Origin: an uncultured Bacteroides sp.
Lineage (GTDB): Bacteria; Bacteroidota; Bacteroidia; Bacteroidales; Bacteroidaceae
Length of the DNA stretch: 25,952 nt
NCBI GenBank assembly: GCA_900555635.1
Contig: USLU01000071.1
Location: 1 to 25,952 of the forward strand
Reading direction: 5' to 3'
The notes beneath the pieces are model-generated. The model made no database searches, was not told the DNA's origin, and saw only the letters and a list, made by a program, of their open reading frames with translations. The translations under genes and the position numbers were made by a program. Below, one piece after another: positions 1 through 7,431 of this stretch (position 1 is its first letter; every line of letters begins with the position of its first letter).

Positions 1-138
1 ATGATAAGCCTCATCATAGGTACTCAACATACGCATCTTAGCCAGGAGTCGTTTAGCATGTTCAAACTTTACCTGAACTTCGGGAGCTGCCATATCCGCT
101 AACTGAGCACTCCGCATTTTCTCTACTTCATTCATCAT
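1..138 (-). CDS. Acyltransferase, maltose O-acetyltransferase-like (5' end only)
   Basis: Only the first 46 codons are in the window; the gene runs off the left edge. The visible protein starts MMNEVEKMRSAQLADMAAPE and continues with a helical stretch ending MLSTYDEAYH. This matches the short N-terminal Mac domain (an EKM motif, then a helix with paired basic and leucine residues) that precedes the left-handed beta-helix in maltose/galactoside O-acetyltransferases, which transfer acetyl from acetyl-CoA to sugars. The hexapeptide repeats that would prove this lie outside. Two adjacent ATG codons (138 and 135) are possible starts. A well-formed Bacteroides promoter sits 25 bases upstream, so it is transcribed separately from carB. 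The family call is inferred from a short segment. Confidence 0.6.
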   Translation of the reverse strand, partial: MMNEVEKMRSAQLADMAAPEVQVKFEHAKRLLAKMRMLSTYDEAYH

Positions 139-162
139 GTTTGCTATTTATTAGTTGCAGAA

Positions 163-194
163 CAAAGATAGACATTAAAACCTATTACAACAAA
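163..194 (-). promoter_or_regulatory. Bacteroides-type promoter of the acyltransferase gene
   Basis: On the minus strand TTTG (191-194), a 20-base spacer and TATCTTTG (163-170) match the Bacteroidetes -33/-7 consensus TTTG/TAnnTTTG exactly. The -33 box lies in the T-run that follows the carB terminator stem, so the end of one transcript and the promoter of the next share bases. The predicted transcript start is about 155, giving a leader of roughly 20 bases. Confidence 0.7.
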
Positions 195-224
195 AGAGCG
201 GGAAATCTTTTGACTCCCCGCTCT
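195..224 (-). terminator. Rho-independent terminator of carB
   Basis: The inverted repeat AGAGCGGG / CCCGCTCT (8 bp, G+C-rich, 14-base loop) is followed on the minus strand by TTTTGTTGT. It lies 26 bases beyond the carB stop codon, oriented to end the carB transcript. Confidence 0.75.
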
Positions 225-250
225 CGCAATCGTTTACTAAGCCATACAGC

Positions 251-3200
251 TTATTTATATTCTTGCCAGCTCTTAATCTGAATATCCTCAGGATTCAGTT
301 CGCAGAATGCTTCAATGAAAGCACTAGCCAAACGAGCATTCGTTATCAACGGAATATTGTGATCGATAGCCCCACGACGAATCTTGTAACCATTAGTCAA
401 CTCACGTTTCGAGTGGTTCTTCGGAATATTCACAATCAAGTCGAACTTATGTTCGGCAATCATTGTCATTACGTTATTCTCTGCATCCGCACGTTCGTCA
501 GGCCAGTAAACAGCTTCAGTAGTTACACCATGTGCATTAAGGAATGCGGCTGTACCTGCTGTCGCATAAATTTTATAACCTTTATCGAAGAGCATACGGC
601 TTGCATCCAGCAAATCAACTTTCGACTTCATCGCACCGGAAGAGAACATAACTCCCTTTTCAGGTACCTTAAAGCCGGTAGCAATCATAGCGCTCATCAA
701 TGCTTCCGAGAAGTCATCACCGATACAGCCCACTTCACCTGTAGAAGACATATCTACCCCCAGCACCGGATCTGCATTGTGCAGACGAGAGAAGGAGAAC
801 TGAGAAGCTTTTACGCCAATCCAGTCGATATCAAATGCCGACTTATCAGGTCTAGTATAAGGAGCATCCAGCATAATACGGGTAGCGGTTTCAATAAAGT
901 TGCGCTTCAGCACCTTAGACACAAACGGGAAGCTGCGAGAAGCACGAAGATTACATTCGATAACCTTCACCTCATTGTTACGAGCCAAGAACTGGATATT
1001 GAACGGACCTGATATATTAAGCTCTTTTGCAATCTGACGACTGATTCTCTTGATGCGGCGTGCTGTTGCAAAATAGATTTTCTGTGCCGGGAATACCAGT
1101 GTAGCGTCACCTGAGTGCACACCGGCAAATTCAACGTGTTCAGAAATGGCATACTCTACCACTTCACCATTCTGTGCTACTGCGTCAAACTCTATCTCTT
1201 TTGTATTTTCGAGGAACTGAGATACTACTACCGGATATTCTTTAGATACCTCTGCTGCCATTTTCAAGAAGTTTTCCAACTCTTCTTCATCATAGCAAAC
1301 ATTCATAGCCGCACCCGAGAGTACATAAGACGGACGAACCAATACCGGATAACCCACTTTCTCTACGAAGCCTTTTACATCTTCCAAGCTGGTAAGCTCC
1401 TGCCAAGCCGGCTGGTCGATGCCCAGTTGGTCGAGCATAGCAGAGAACTTATTACGATTCTCGGCACGGTCGATGGAGATGGGAGAAGTACCCAGCACAG
1501 GAACCGACTGACGGTGAAGTTTCATTGCCAGATTATTAGGAATCTGTCCGCCTACTGATACAATCACACCACGAGGTTGTTCCAAGTCGATGACATCAAG
1601 CACGCGTTCAAAGGAAAGTTCATCGAAGTACAAACGGTCGCACATGTCATAGTCGGTAGAAACAGTTTCGGGGTTATAGTTAATCATAATAGATTTATAA
1701 CCCAACTTGCGGGCAGTCTGTATAGCATTCACCGAGCACCAGTCAAATTCTACTGACGAACCGATACGGTAAGCACCTGAGCCAAGTACTACAACTGATT
1801 TCTCATTCTTATAGTAATTAACTGCATAACCCTCACCGTGATAAGTCATATACAGGTAGTTGGTCAGCTCAGGATGTTCGGAAGCAATGGTATTGATGCG
1901 TCTCACTGACGGCAAGATGCCAAGTTCTTTACGACGGGCACGTACCATCAGGTTTTCCTTCTCCATATTGCCTTCCGGGCTCAACACGAAACGGGCAATC
2001 TGGAAGTCAGAGAAACCAAGTTCTTTTGCCTTACGCAATACATCAGCCGGAATATCTTCCACCTTATTATATTGAGAAAGTTTTTCTTTGTAATCAACAA
2101 TATTCTTCAGTTTGCCAAGGAACCAAGGATCGATCTTGGTCAAGTCGAAGATACGTTCAATGGTATATCCTTTTTCCAAAGCAGCCGCAATGGCAAATAC
2201 ACGCAAATCTGTAGGATGGGAAAGTTCATGATCCAAATCATCGAATTCAAGATCATTGCCCACAAAACCATGCATGCCCTGGCCTATCATACGCAAACCT
2301 TTCTGAATGATTTCTTCGAAAGAACGTCCGATAGACATGATTTCGCCTACCGACTTCATACTCGAACCAATCTCACGGCTTACACCGGCAAACTTCGTCA
2401 AGTCCCAGCGAGGTATCTTACAGATTAAATAATCCAGTTGCGGAGCTACGTATGCAGAATATGGAGTGCCCATTTCTCCAATCTGATCGAGCGTATAGCC
2501 CAATGCAATCTTGGCAGCAACGAATGCCAACGGATAACCGGTTGCCTTAGACGCTAATGCAGAAGAACGTGACAAACGTGCATTTACTTCAATCACACGA
2601 TAGTCGTTTGTCTCAGCATTGAAAGCATATTGAATATTACATTCGCCTACGATACCCAAATGACGGATACATTTCGTAGAAAGCTCCTGCAACATCTTCA
2701 CCTGCTCGTCAGTCAACGAACAAGTAGGCGCTACCACGATAGACTCACCGGTATGAATACCCAGCGGATCGAAGTTTTCCATACTTGCTACTGTGAAGCA
2801 ATGGTCGTTTGCATCACGGATAACCTCGAATTCAATTTCTTTCCAGCCTTTCAGTGACTCTTCAACCAGAATCTGTGTAGAGAAAGCAAAAGAACTTTCC
2901 GCCAGTTTCAGGAACTCTTCTTCATTAGCGCAAATACCGCTACCCAGACCTCCCAACGCATAAGCCGAACGAACCATTACCGGATAACCGATTCTGCGTG
3001 CAGCAGCAATAGCGTCATCCATAGTCTCTACAGCCTGGCTCACCGGAGTTTTCATCTGAATTTCATCCAACTTCTTCACAAAGAGATCACGGTCTTCCGT
3101 GTACATGATAGCATCTACCGAAGTACCCAATACACGTACACCATACTTGGCAAGAATACCCTTCGTATAAAGTTCAGCGCCACAGTTCAAGGCAGTCTGT

Positions 3201-3472
3201 CCGCCGAAAGCCAACAAGATGCCATCGGGTTCTTCTTTCTTGATGATTTCTTCTACGAAATACGTGTTTACAGGTAAGAAATATACCTTGTCAGCAATAC
3301 CTTCTGATGTTTGGATCGTTGCAATGTTGGGATTCACCAAAACTGAACTGATACCTTCTTCGCGCAAAGCTTTCAACGCTTGTGAACCGGAATAGTCAAA
3401 CTCACCGGCCTGACCGATTTTGAGCGCTCCAGAGCCCAAAACGAGTACTTTCTTTAAATTCTTTTCCATCAT
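251..3472 (-). CDS. carB: Carbamoyl-phosphate synthase large subunit
   Basis: Makes carbamoyl phosphate from bicarbonate, ammonia (channelled from the CarA glutaminase) and two ATP, for pyrimidine and arginine synthesis in the cytosol. The 1073 residues match the usual length. The two duplicated synthetase halves both show: the first begins VLVLGSGALKIGQAGEFDYS, the second VVVLGSGAYRIGSSVEFDW near residue 565. Each carries an ATP-grasp domain (glycine-rich VRSAYALGGLGSG and VRPSYVLSGAAM loops), and the C-terminal ~135 residues form the MGS-like allosteric domain. The start is one of two tandem ATG codons (3472, 3469). carA is not adjacent: upstream lie an attenuator-like leader and then a divergent kinase gene. 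The glutaminase subunit must be elsewhere, or this is a second carB copy. I am sure of the family; the regulation is inferred. Confidence 0.97.
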   Translation of the reverse strand: MMEKNLKKVLVLGSGALKIGQAGEFDYSGSQALKALREEGISSVLVNPNIATIQTSEGIADKVYFLPVNTYFVEEIIKKEEPDGILLAFGGQTALNCGAELYTKGILAKYGVRVLGTSVDAIMYTEDRDLFVKKLDEIQMKTPVSQAVETMDDAIAAARRIGYPVMVRSAYALGGLGSGICANEEEFLKLAESSFAFSTQILVEESLKGWKEIEFEVIRDANDHCFTVASMENFDPLGIHTGESIVVAPTCSLTDEQVKMLQELSTKCIRHLGIVGECNIQYAFNAETNDYRVIEVNARLSRSSALASKATGYPLAFVAAKIALGYTLDQIGEMGTPYSAYVAPQLDYLICKIPRWDLTKFAGVSREIGSSMKSVGEIMSIGRSFEEIIQKGLRMIGQGMHGFVGNDLEFDDLDHELSHPTDLRVFAIAAALEKGYTIERIFDLTKIDPWFLGKLKNIVDYKEKLSQYNKVEDIPADVLRKAKELGFSDFQIARFVLSPEGNMEKENLMVRARRKELGILPSVRRINTIASEHPELTNYLYMTYHGEGYAVNYYKNEKSVVVLGSGAYRIGSSVEFDWCSVNAIQTARKLGYKSIMINYNPETVSTDYDMCDRLYFDELSFERVLDVIDLEQPRGVIVSVGGQIPNNLAMKLHRQSVPVLGTSPISIDRAENRNKFSAMLDQLGIDQPAWQELTSLEDVKGFVEKVGYPVLVRPSYVLSGAAMNVCYDEEELENFLKMAAEVSKEYPVVVSQFLENTKEIEFDAVAQNGEVVEYAISEHVEFAGVHSGDATLVFPAQKIYFATARRIKRISRQIAKELNISGPFNIQFLARNNEVKVIECNLRASRSFPFVSKVLKRNFIETATRIMLDAPYTRPDKSAFDIDWIGVKASQFSFSRLHNADPVLGVDMSSTGEVGCIGDDFSEALMSAMIATGFKVPEKGVMFSSGAMKSKVDLLDASRMLFDKGYKIYATAGTAAFLNAHGVTTEAVYWPDERADAENNVMTMIAEHKFDLIVNIPKNHSKRELTNGYKIRRGAIDHNIPLITNARLASAFIEAFCELNPEDIQIKSWQEYK

Positions 3473-3501
3473 TTCTCTATGTAGTTATCTATAAGTTTCA
3501 T
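3469..3501 (-). other. Ten-codon mini-ORF overlapping the carB start
   Basis: Downstream of the attenuator hairpin, an ATG at 3501 opens MKLIDNYIEK and stops at TGA (3471-3469). That stop overlaps the carB start as ATGA. A ribosome terminating here would sit on the carB initiation codon, so translational coupling is possible. Neither frame has a clear Shine-Dalgarno. It may be chance, since the region is short and A+T-rich. Confidence 0.3.
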
Positions 3502-3518
3502 CGTTCTATATACGGCAC

Positions 3519-3556
3519 AAAAAAAATGCGTTACCCTTTGAAAGGATTAACGCATT
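3519..3556 (-). terminator. Intrinsic terminator in the carB leader (attenuator)
   Basis: On the minus strand AATGCGTTA (3556-3548) pairs with TAACGCATT (3533-3525), with an inner CCTT/AAGG helix, followed by eight T (3526-3519). This is a textbook intrinsic terminator. It lies about 125 bases downstream of the predicted transcript start and 47 bases before the carB ATG. The stop codon of the leader ORF overlaps the first bases of the 5' arm. A ribosome at that stop would cover the arm and let transcription continue, which is the inferred regulatory step. Confidence 0.8.
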
Positions 3557-3662
3557 ACCAAAGAACTAAAATATCATTATCGAAGAAAGAGAAACCAACA
3601 GCTCCCGAATGATATTCATTCGAATGGAGGTAGTATTTGCTTCTCATATCCTGTCTTGTCAT
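3555..3662 (-). CDS. Putative 35-residue leader peptide of carB
   Basis: Small ORF from ATG at 3662 to TAA at 3557-3555. The peptide begins MTRQDMRSKYYLHSNEYH and ends FFDNDILVLW. It starts about 15 bases after the predicted transcript start, and its stop lies on the 5' arm of the attenuator terminator. A pause-type hairpin falls within the ORF. The 3' half is U-rich in mRNA (TTTCTCTTTCTTC, then ATATTTTAGTTCTTTGG), which recalls the pyrL leader of E. coli pyrBI. There, polymerase slowing at low UTP lets a ribosome catch up and prevent termination. Its two Arg codons are early (positions 3 and 7), so ribosome stalling on arginine is less obvious. Expression is not proven; the role is inferred from architecture. 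Confidence 0.6.
   Translation of the reverse strand: MTRQDMRSKYYLHSNEYHSGAVGFSFFDNDILVLW
3602..3629 (-). promoter_or_regulatory. Pause-type hairpin inside the carB leader ORF
   Basis: CGAATGA / TCATTCG (7 bp, three-base loop) is enclosed by CTCC / GGAG with a short bulge. It lies between the leader ATG and the terminator, where attenuators such as trp and pyrBI place an RNA polymerase pause hairpin. No T-run follows, so it is not itself a terminator. Confidence 0.5.
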
Positions 3663-3681
3663 TGCTACTTTAAAATTTGTG

Positions 3682-3713
3682 CAAAGTAACGACTTATTTG
3701 TGAAATGAGCAAA
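3682..3713 (-). promoter_or_regulatory. Promoter of the carB leader
   Basis: On the minus strand TTTG (3710-3713), a 20-base spacer and TTACTTTG (3682-3689) fit the Bacteroidetes TTTG/TAnnTTTG pattern with one mismatch in the -7 box. The predicted start near 3675 places the leader ATG about 13-15 bases downstream and carB about 200 bases downstream. Confidence 0.55.
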
Positions 3714-4112
3714 TAATCCGAAAAGGATTTTTATTATATAGTAGATTTATACGAACTCGATGAATCTAACAAATTTCCAGTTTACTGCTTATAGATGTCA
3801 GTTAAGGTTAATATTCTATTCTGACAACTCTTTTTTTTTGCTGCCCTTCAATTTAATCAGCCTGACCTTAGTAATACAGGCAATAATTATTATTGTCCCC
3901 TTGTAAAAAAAATAATTCCTTTTTTTCTGCAACATAATAGTATTTACAATTGTTATAAATACAAAAATCAACCAATTACGAACAATCAAATAAGCAGTAT
4001 CATGAACAAAAACCCTCAAGATATAGGCTAGGTTATGTCTTAACCGGCCTATTATTCAGTCTCTATGTTTATACATCAACAAAAAGTATCGCAACTTTAA
4101 CTGCATTATTAT
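3714..4112. other. A+T-rich divergent intergenic region upstream of the kinase
   Basis: About 400 bases between the carB promoter and the histidine kinase start, with long T and A runs (a nine-T run near 3831-3839). I see no gene here. The longest frames lack a credible start or protein-like composition. An imperfect hairpin (GGTTA / TAACC extended by GGC / GCC, 4026-4049) lies about 65 bases before the kinase ATG and could be an operator or RNA structure. I found no convincing TAnnTTTG box on the plus strand, so the kinase promoter is unlocated. Confidence 0.4.
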
Positions 4113-6143
4113 ATGACAACTATATTTATTTTAACAGCACTGACTATACTATTATTCATTACCTCAGTGTTCTTGTACACTCTTTATAGTCGCGTAAAAC
4201 ATAAATTGAACAATTCGAATGAAAAAGTTGAATTAATAGCTATCCGTAAAAAGCTGGAACTTGCGATTGGCGCCGCAGATATATCAATCTGGTCCTACAA
4301 TTGCGAGGATCAAATATTCAATGCACTATATGGCAAACTAAGATCGCAAACCAGCGTTAGATACAGCCGGCTACTGAAACTCATTATAGAGCCGTATCGT
4401 ACTAATTTCGAGGCTGCCCTTTCTCGCCTTAGCAACAACCTGTCTCAAAAAGAAGTTTGTATCTGCAAAATACATGATAAAGAAAGTAACTCAGACATGT
4501 ATTTCGAGACTCAAATGACAGTATCCGAGTATAGCGATGACAATACCGTTAAAAGTATCGTAGGTACCCTCAAAAACGTTACTAATCAATATCTGCATAA
4601 TGAGGAACTTGAGAATAAAGACAAAAAAGTAAAACTTGCCATTCAAACCAGTGGTTTGGTACAGTGGGAATACGATAATATTACTCATCTGTTCAATTCA
4701 AGCAATGAGCATATCAAAGGCTCGGAAAGTGTACTTACTTCCGAAGATTACTTCAATGCTGTTCATCCTGATGACCGGGAACGAGTGAAAGAAATTATCG
4801 ACGTGATGAATGAAGGCCGTGATGAAACAATCTTGTTCCACAAGCGCCTCAGATATTCTGATAATGATAACTGGCATTATACGACCGTATATGGTACTCC
4901 TTTTGAAAAAGATCAGCATGGAAAAGTAATCAAATACATCGGTTTCCGCCGTGACGATACCGAATGGAAAAACATCAATGAACGTTTAGAAGAAGAAAAA
5001 ATGAAAGCTCAGGAAGCCGATAAACTGAAATCGGCATTTCTTGCCAATATGAGTCATGAAATCCGTACGCCACTCAATGCGATTGTGGGATTCTCACAAC
5101 TATTAATGAGTACCAACGACCAAGAAGAACGAAATGAATTCGCCCAAATCATCAACGTGAACAATGATTTGCTTCTAAGGTTAATCAATGATATTCTCGA
5201 CCTCTCAAAGTTAGAGTCGGGCATGATGGAGCTAAAGCGGGAAACCTTTGACTTGGCCTCTTTCTTCGATGATTTTGCAACATCAATGAAGCAACGTATC
5301 ACCAATCCGGAAGTCCAATTCCGCATTATAAATCCTTATCGCAAATGTATCGTACATCTGGATAAGAACCGCTTAGCACAGATATTAACCAACTTCGCTA
5401 CGAATGCCATCAAATACACCCCCAAAGGGTATATCAAAATAGGATATGAATATATGGACAAAGGACTACGTCTGTATGTGGAAGATACCGGTATCGGAAT
5501 ACCTAAAGAGAAACAGCACCGCATCTTCCAACGTTTCGAGAAGTTGGATGATTTCGCTCAAGGTACCGGTTTAGGACTTTCTATCTGTAAAGCCATTTCC
5601 GATGCCGTAGGAGGACGTATAGGTTTCGAATCAGAGTATGGAAAAGGCTCCACTTTCTGGGCTTGGAATGGTTGTGAAGCGGAGATAGAGCTGAAAGAAG
5701 CAGAAATGATAGCACCCACCATTCTATCGATTCCCATGACATTAGCCAAATCAGCCGGTACTGATCACGATTTCTTAAAAGACCAGTATATATTAGTTGC
5801 AGAAGACAAAGACAGCAATTACCTATTACTGAAATCTTTGTTAAAAAATGCACACATAGACCGAGCAGTCAATGGAATCGAAGCAGTAGAAATGGCAAGA
5901 ATGAATCCTTACTCACTGATCCTTATGGATATACGTATGCCTCGAATGGACGGACTGGAAGCTACTCGCAGAATACGTATCTTCGACAAAGACATTCCTA
6001 TTATTGCCGTCACAGCGAATGCCTTCAATTCTGACCGAATGAATGCATTAGATGCAGGCTGCAATGAGTATCTTACTAAGCCGGTCAAGAAACAAGAATT
6101 ACTTAGCATACTGGAAAGTATGATGCACCACCATGTATATTAA
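4113..6143 (+). CDS. Orphan hybrid histidine kinase with two PAS-like domains and a receiver
   Basis: Two-component sensor of 676 residues. One membrane helix (about residues 4-25) anchors it, with no periplasmic domain. Two PAS-like modules follow (roughly 45-165 and 170-300; the second ends with a PAC-like KYIGFRRDDTEWK). Next come the dimerisation domain with H-box FLANMSHEIRTPLNAIVGFS (phospho-acceptor H315) and the ATPase with N-box TNFATNAIKYTP (N431), EDTGIGIP and GTGLGLS boxes. A C-terminal receiver carries the acidic pair E564/D565, phospho-acceptor D606 in LILMDIRMPRMDG and K656. It therefore autophosphorylates on His and passes the phosphate to its own Asp. No output regulator or phosphotransfer protein is next to it, so partner and signal are unknown. 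The sensor appears to read a cytosolic or membrane cue. The start is the only in-frame ATG after a stop at 4098-4100. Confidence 0.92.
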   Translation: MTTIFILTALTILLFITSVFLYTLYSRVKHKLNNSNEKVELIAIRKKLELAIGAADISIWSYNCEDQIFNALYGKLRSQTSVRYSRLLKLIIEPYRTNFEAALSRLSNNLSQKEVCICKIHDKESNSDMYFETQMTVSEYSDDNTVKSIVGTLKNVTNQYLHNEELENKDKKVKLAIQTSGLVQWEYDNITHLFNSSNEHIKGSESVLTSEDYFNAVHPDDRERVKEIIDVMNEGRDETILFHKRLRYSDNDNWHYTTVYGTPFEKDQHGKVIKYIGFRRDDTEWKNINERLEEEKMKAQEADKLKSAFLANMSHEIRTPLNAIVGFSQLLMSTNDQEERNEFAQIINVNNDLLLRLINDILDLSKLESGMMELKRETFDLASFFDDFATSMKQRITNPEVQFRIINPYRKCIVHLDKNRLAQILTNFATNAIKYTPKGYIKIGYEYMDKGLRLYVEDTGIGIPKEKQHRIFQRFEKLDDFAQGTGLGLSICKAISDAVGGRIGFESEYGKGSTFWAWNGCEAEIELKEAEMIAPTILSIPMTLAKSAGTDHDFLKDQYILVAEDKDSNYLLLKSLLKNAHIDRAVNGIEAVEMARMNPYSLILMDIRMPRMDGLEATRRIRIFDKDIPIIAVTANAFNSDRMNALDAGCNEYLTKPVKKQELLSILESMMHHHVY

Positions 6144-6152
6144 ACCTAGAAA

Positions 6153-6170
6153 TGAGGAATTAGCTCCTCA
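6153..6170 (+). terminator. Weak hairpin after the kinase gene
   Basis: TGAGGA / TCCTCA (6 bp, six-base loop) lies 10 bases past the kinase stop. No T-run follows directly, although the next 60 bases are T-rich with repeated TTCATTCTT units. It may be a poor terminator or a processing site. Confidence 0.3.
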
Positions 6171-6227
6171 GCGTCGCCCTATTACCTAATTCTTCGTTGT
6201 TCATTCTTCATTCTTAATTATTTCAAG

Positions 6228-6235
6228 TATCTTTG
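6228..6235 (+). promoter_or_regulatory. -7 element of the trpS promoter
   Basis: TATCTTTG matches the Bacteroidetes -7 consensus TAnnTTTG perfectly and lies 30 bases before the trpS ATG. The expected -33 TTTG is not conserved (TTCT or TCTT at 19-20 bases spacing). The predicted leader is about 24 bases and contains AAGGA about 10 bases before the start codon, an unusually good Shine-Dalgarno for this group. Confidence 0.55.
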
Positions 6236-6265
6236 TGGCGTTTTAAATCATAAGGATACAAAAGA

Positions 6266-7360
6266 ATGGGAAAAGAAAAGATTATACTTACAGGTGACCG
6301 CCCAACCGGACGCCTGCACATAGGGCACTACGTAGGATCATTAAGAAGAAGAGTTGAACTACAAAACTCTGGATTATTCGATAAGATTTTTGTCTTTATT
6401 GCTGACGCACAAGCTCTGACGGACAATGTAGACAATCCCGAAAAAGTGCGCCAAAATGTGATTGAAGTTGCATTGGACTATATGGCTGTAGGGTTAGATC
6501 CTACCAAATCCACCATTTTCATTCAATCACAAATAGCAGAACTCTGCGAGCTCACTTTCTATTATATGAATATGGTGACCGTATCTCGCCTGCAACGTAA
6601 CCCAACAGTAAAATCTGAAATCCAGATGCGCAACTTCGAGGCAAGCATCCCAGTAGGTTTCTTTACCTATCCCATCAGCCAGACGGCAGATATTACTGCG
6701 TTTAAAGCAACTACAGTTCCCGTAGGCGAAGATCAGGAGCCAATGCTGGAACAGGCACGTGAGATTGTCCGTCGTTTTAACTTCATATACGGTGATACGC
6801 TGGTTGAACCGGAAATATTATTGCCGGACAATGCAGCTTGTCTGCGTTTGCCGGGTACTGATGGAAAAGCCAAGATGAGTAAATCATTGGGTAACTGCAT
6901 TTACCTCTCCGACACTGCTGACGAAGTACAAAAGAAAGTGAAGAGTATGTATACCGACCCTGACCATCTGCGCGTACAAGATCCGGGTAAAATTGAAGGT
7001 AACACCGTATTCACTTACTTGGATGCTTTCTGTCGTCCTGAACATTTTGGACTCTACTTGCCGGATTATCCGAATCTGGAAGAATTGAAAGCCCATTATC
7101 AACGTGGTGGTTTGGGTGACATGAAGGTGAAGAATTTCCTTAACTCCATTATGCAAGAAACCTTAGAGCCCATTCGCAACCGTCGCAAGGAATTTGAAAA
7201 AGACATACCTGCCATTTACGATATGTTGCAGAAAGGCTGCGAAACAGCAAGAGAAGCTGCTGCAGCTACATTGGACGATGTTCGCAAAGCAATGAAAATC
7301 AACTATTTTGACGATGCTGAATTAATAGCAGAACAGGTAAAGAAATTTAGTGGGGAATAG
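6266..7360 (+). CDS. trpS: Tryptophan--tRNA ligase
   Basis: Class I aminoacyl-tRNA synthetase that charges tRNA-Trp using ATP. At 364 residues it has the usual length. The HIGH signature is at residues 18-21 (RLHIGHYVGSL) and KMSKS at 203-207 (GKAKMSKSLGN), both intact. The N-terminus (LTGDRPTGRLHIGH) and the LDYMAVGLDPTKSTIFIQSQ segment belong to the TrpRS branch that differs from the E. coli type, whose first motif reads TIGN. The gene has its own -7 box, a short leader and a strong terminator directly after the stop, so it looks monocistronic. The neighbouring kinase and giant gene have no visible link to tryptophan. Confidence 0.96.
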   Translation: MGKEKIILTGDRPTGRLHIGHYVGSLRRRVELQNSGLFDKIFVFIADAQALTDNVDNPEKVRQNVIEVALDYMAVGLDPTKSTIFIQSQIAELCELTFYYMNMVTVSRLQRNPTVKSEIQMRNFEASIPVGFFTYPISQTADITAFKATTVPVGEDQEPMLEQAREIVRRFNFIYGDTLVEPEILLPDNAACLRLPGTDGKAKMSKSLGNCIYLSDTADEVQKKVKSMYTDPDHLRVQDPGKIEGNTVFTYLDAFCRPEHFGLYLPDYPNLEELKAHYQRGGLGDMKVKNFLNSIMQETLEPIRNRRKEFEKDIPAIYDMLQKGCETAREAAAATLDDVRKAMKINYFDDAELIAEQVKKFSGE

Positions 7361-7364
7361 CACA

Positions 7365-7406
7365 AAAGCAGCTTCAGAATGATTATAAGAATTCTGAAGC
7401 TGCTTT
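7365..7406. terminator. Bidirectional terminator between trpS and the giant gene
   Basis: A perfect 16-bp inverted repeat, AAAGCAGCTTCAGAAT / ATTCTGAAGCTGCTTT, with a 10-base loop. The arm ends supply T-runs on both strands (TTTCGTATTT on plus, TTTTGTG on minus). It begins 5 bases after the trpS stop and ends 26 bases before the stop of the convergent gene, so it should end both transcripts. Confidence 0.85.
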
Positions 7407-7431
7407 CGTATTTAATGGTCGTTATTTCAAT

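Noticed and set aside
263..1012. 249-residue frame antisense to carB
   Set aside because: Shadow of a strongly conserved gene; high Cys/His/Arg content without family resemblance.
3816..4019. 67-residue minus-strand frame in the region between carB and the kinase
   Set aside because: Very A+T-rich, composition of Ile/Phe/Lys runs, no promoter or recognisable family; it most likely arises from base composition.
3958..4172. Plus-strand frame upstream of the kinase that reads hydrophobic residues (GYVLTGLLFSLYVYTS) and could be a lost kinase N-terminus
   Set aside because: It has no start codon, is in a different frame from the kinase, and the kinase already has a plausible membrane anchor at its own ATG.
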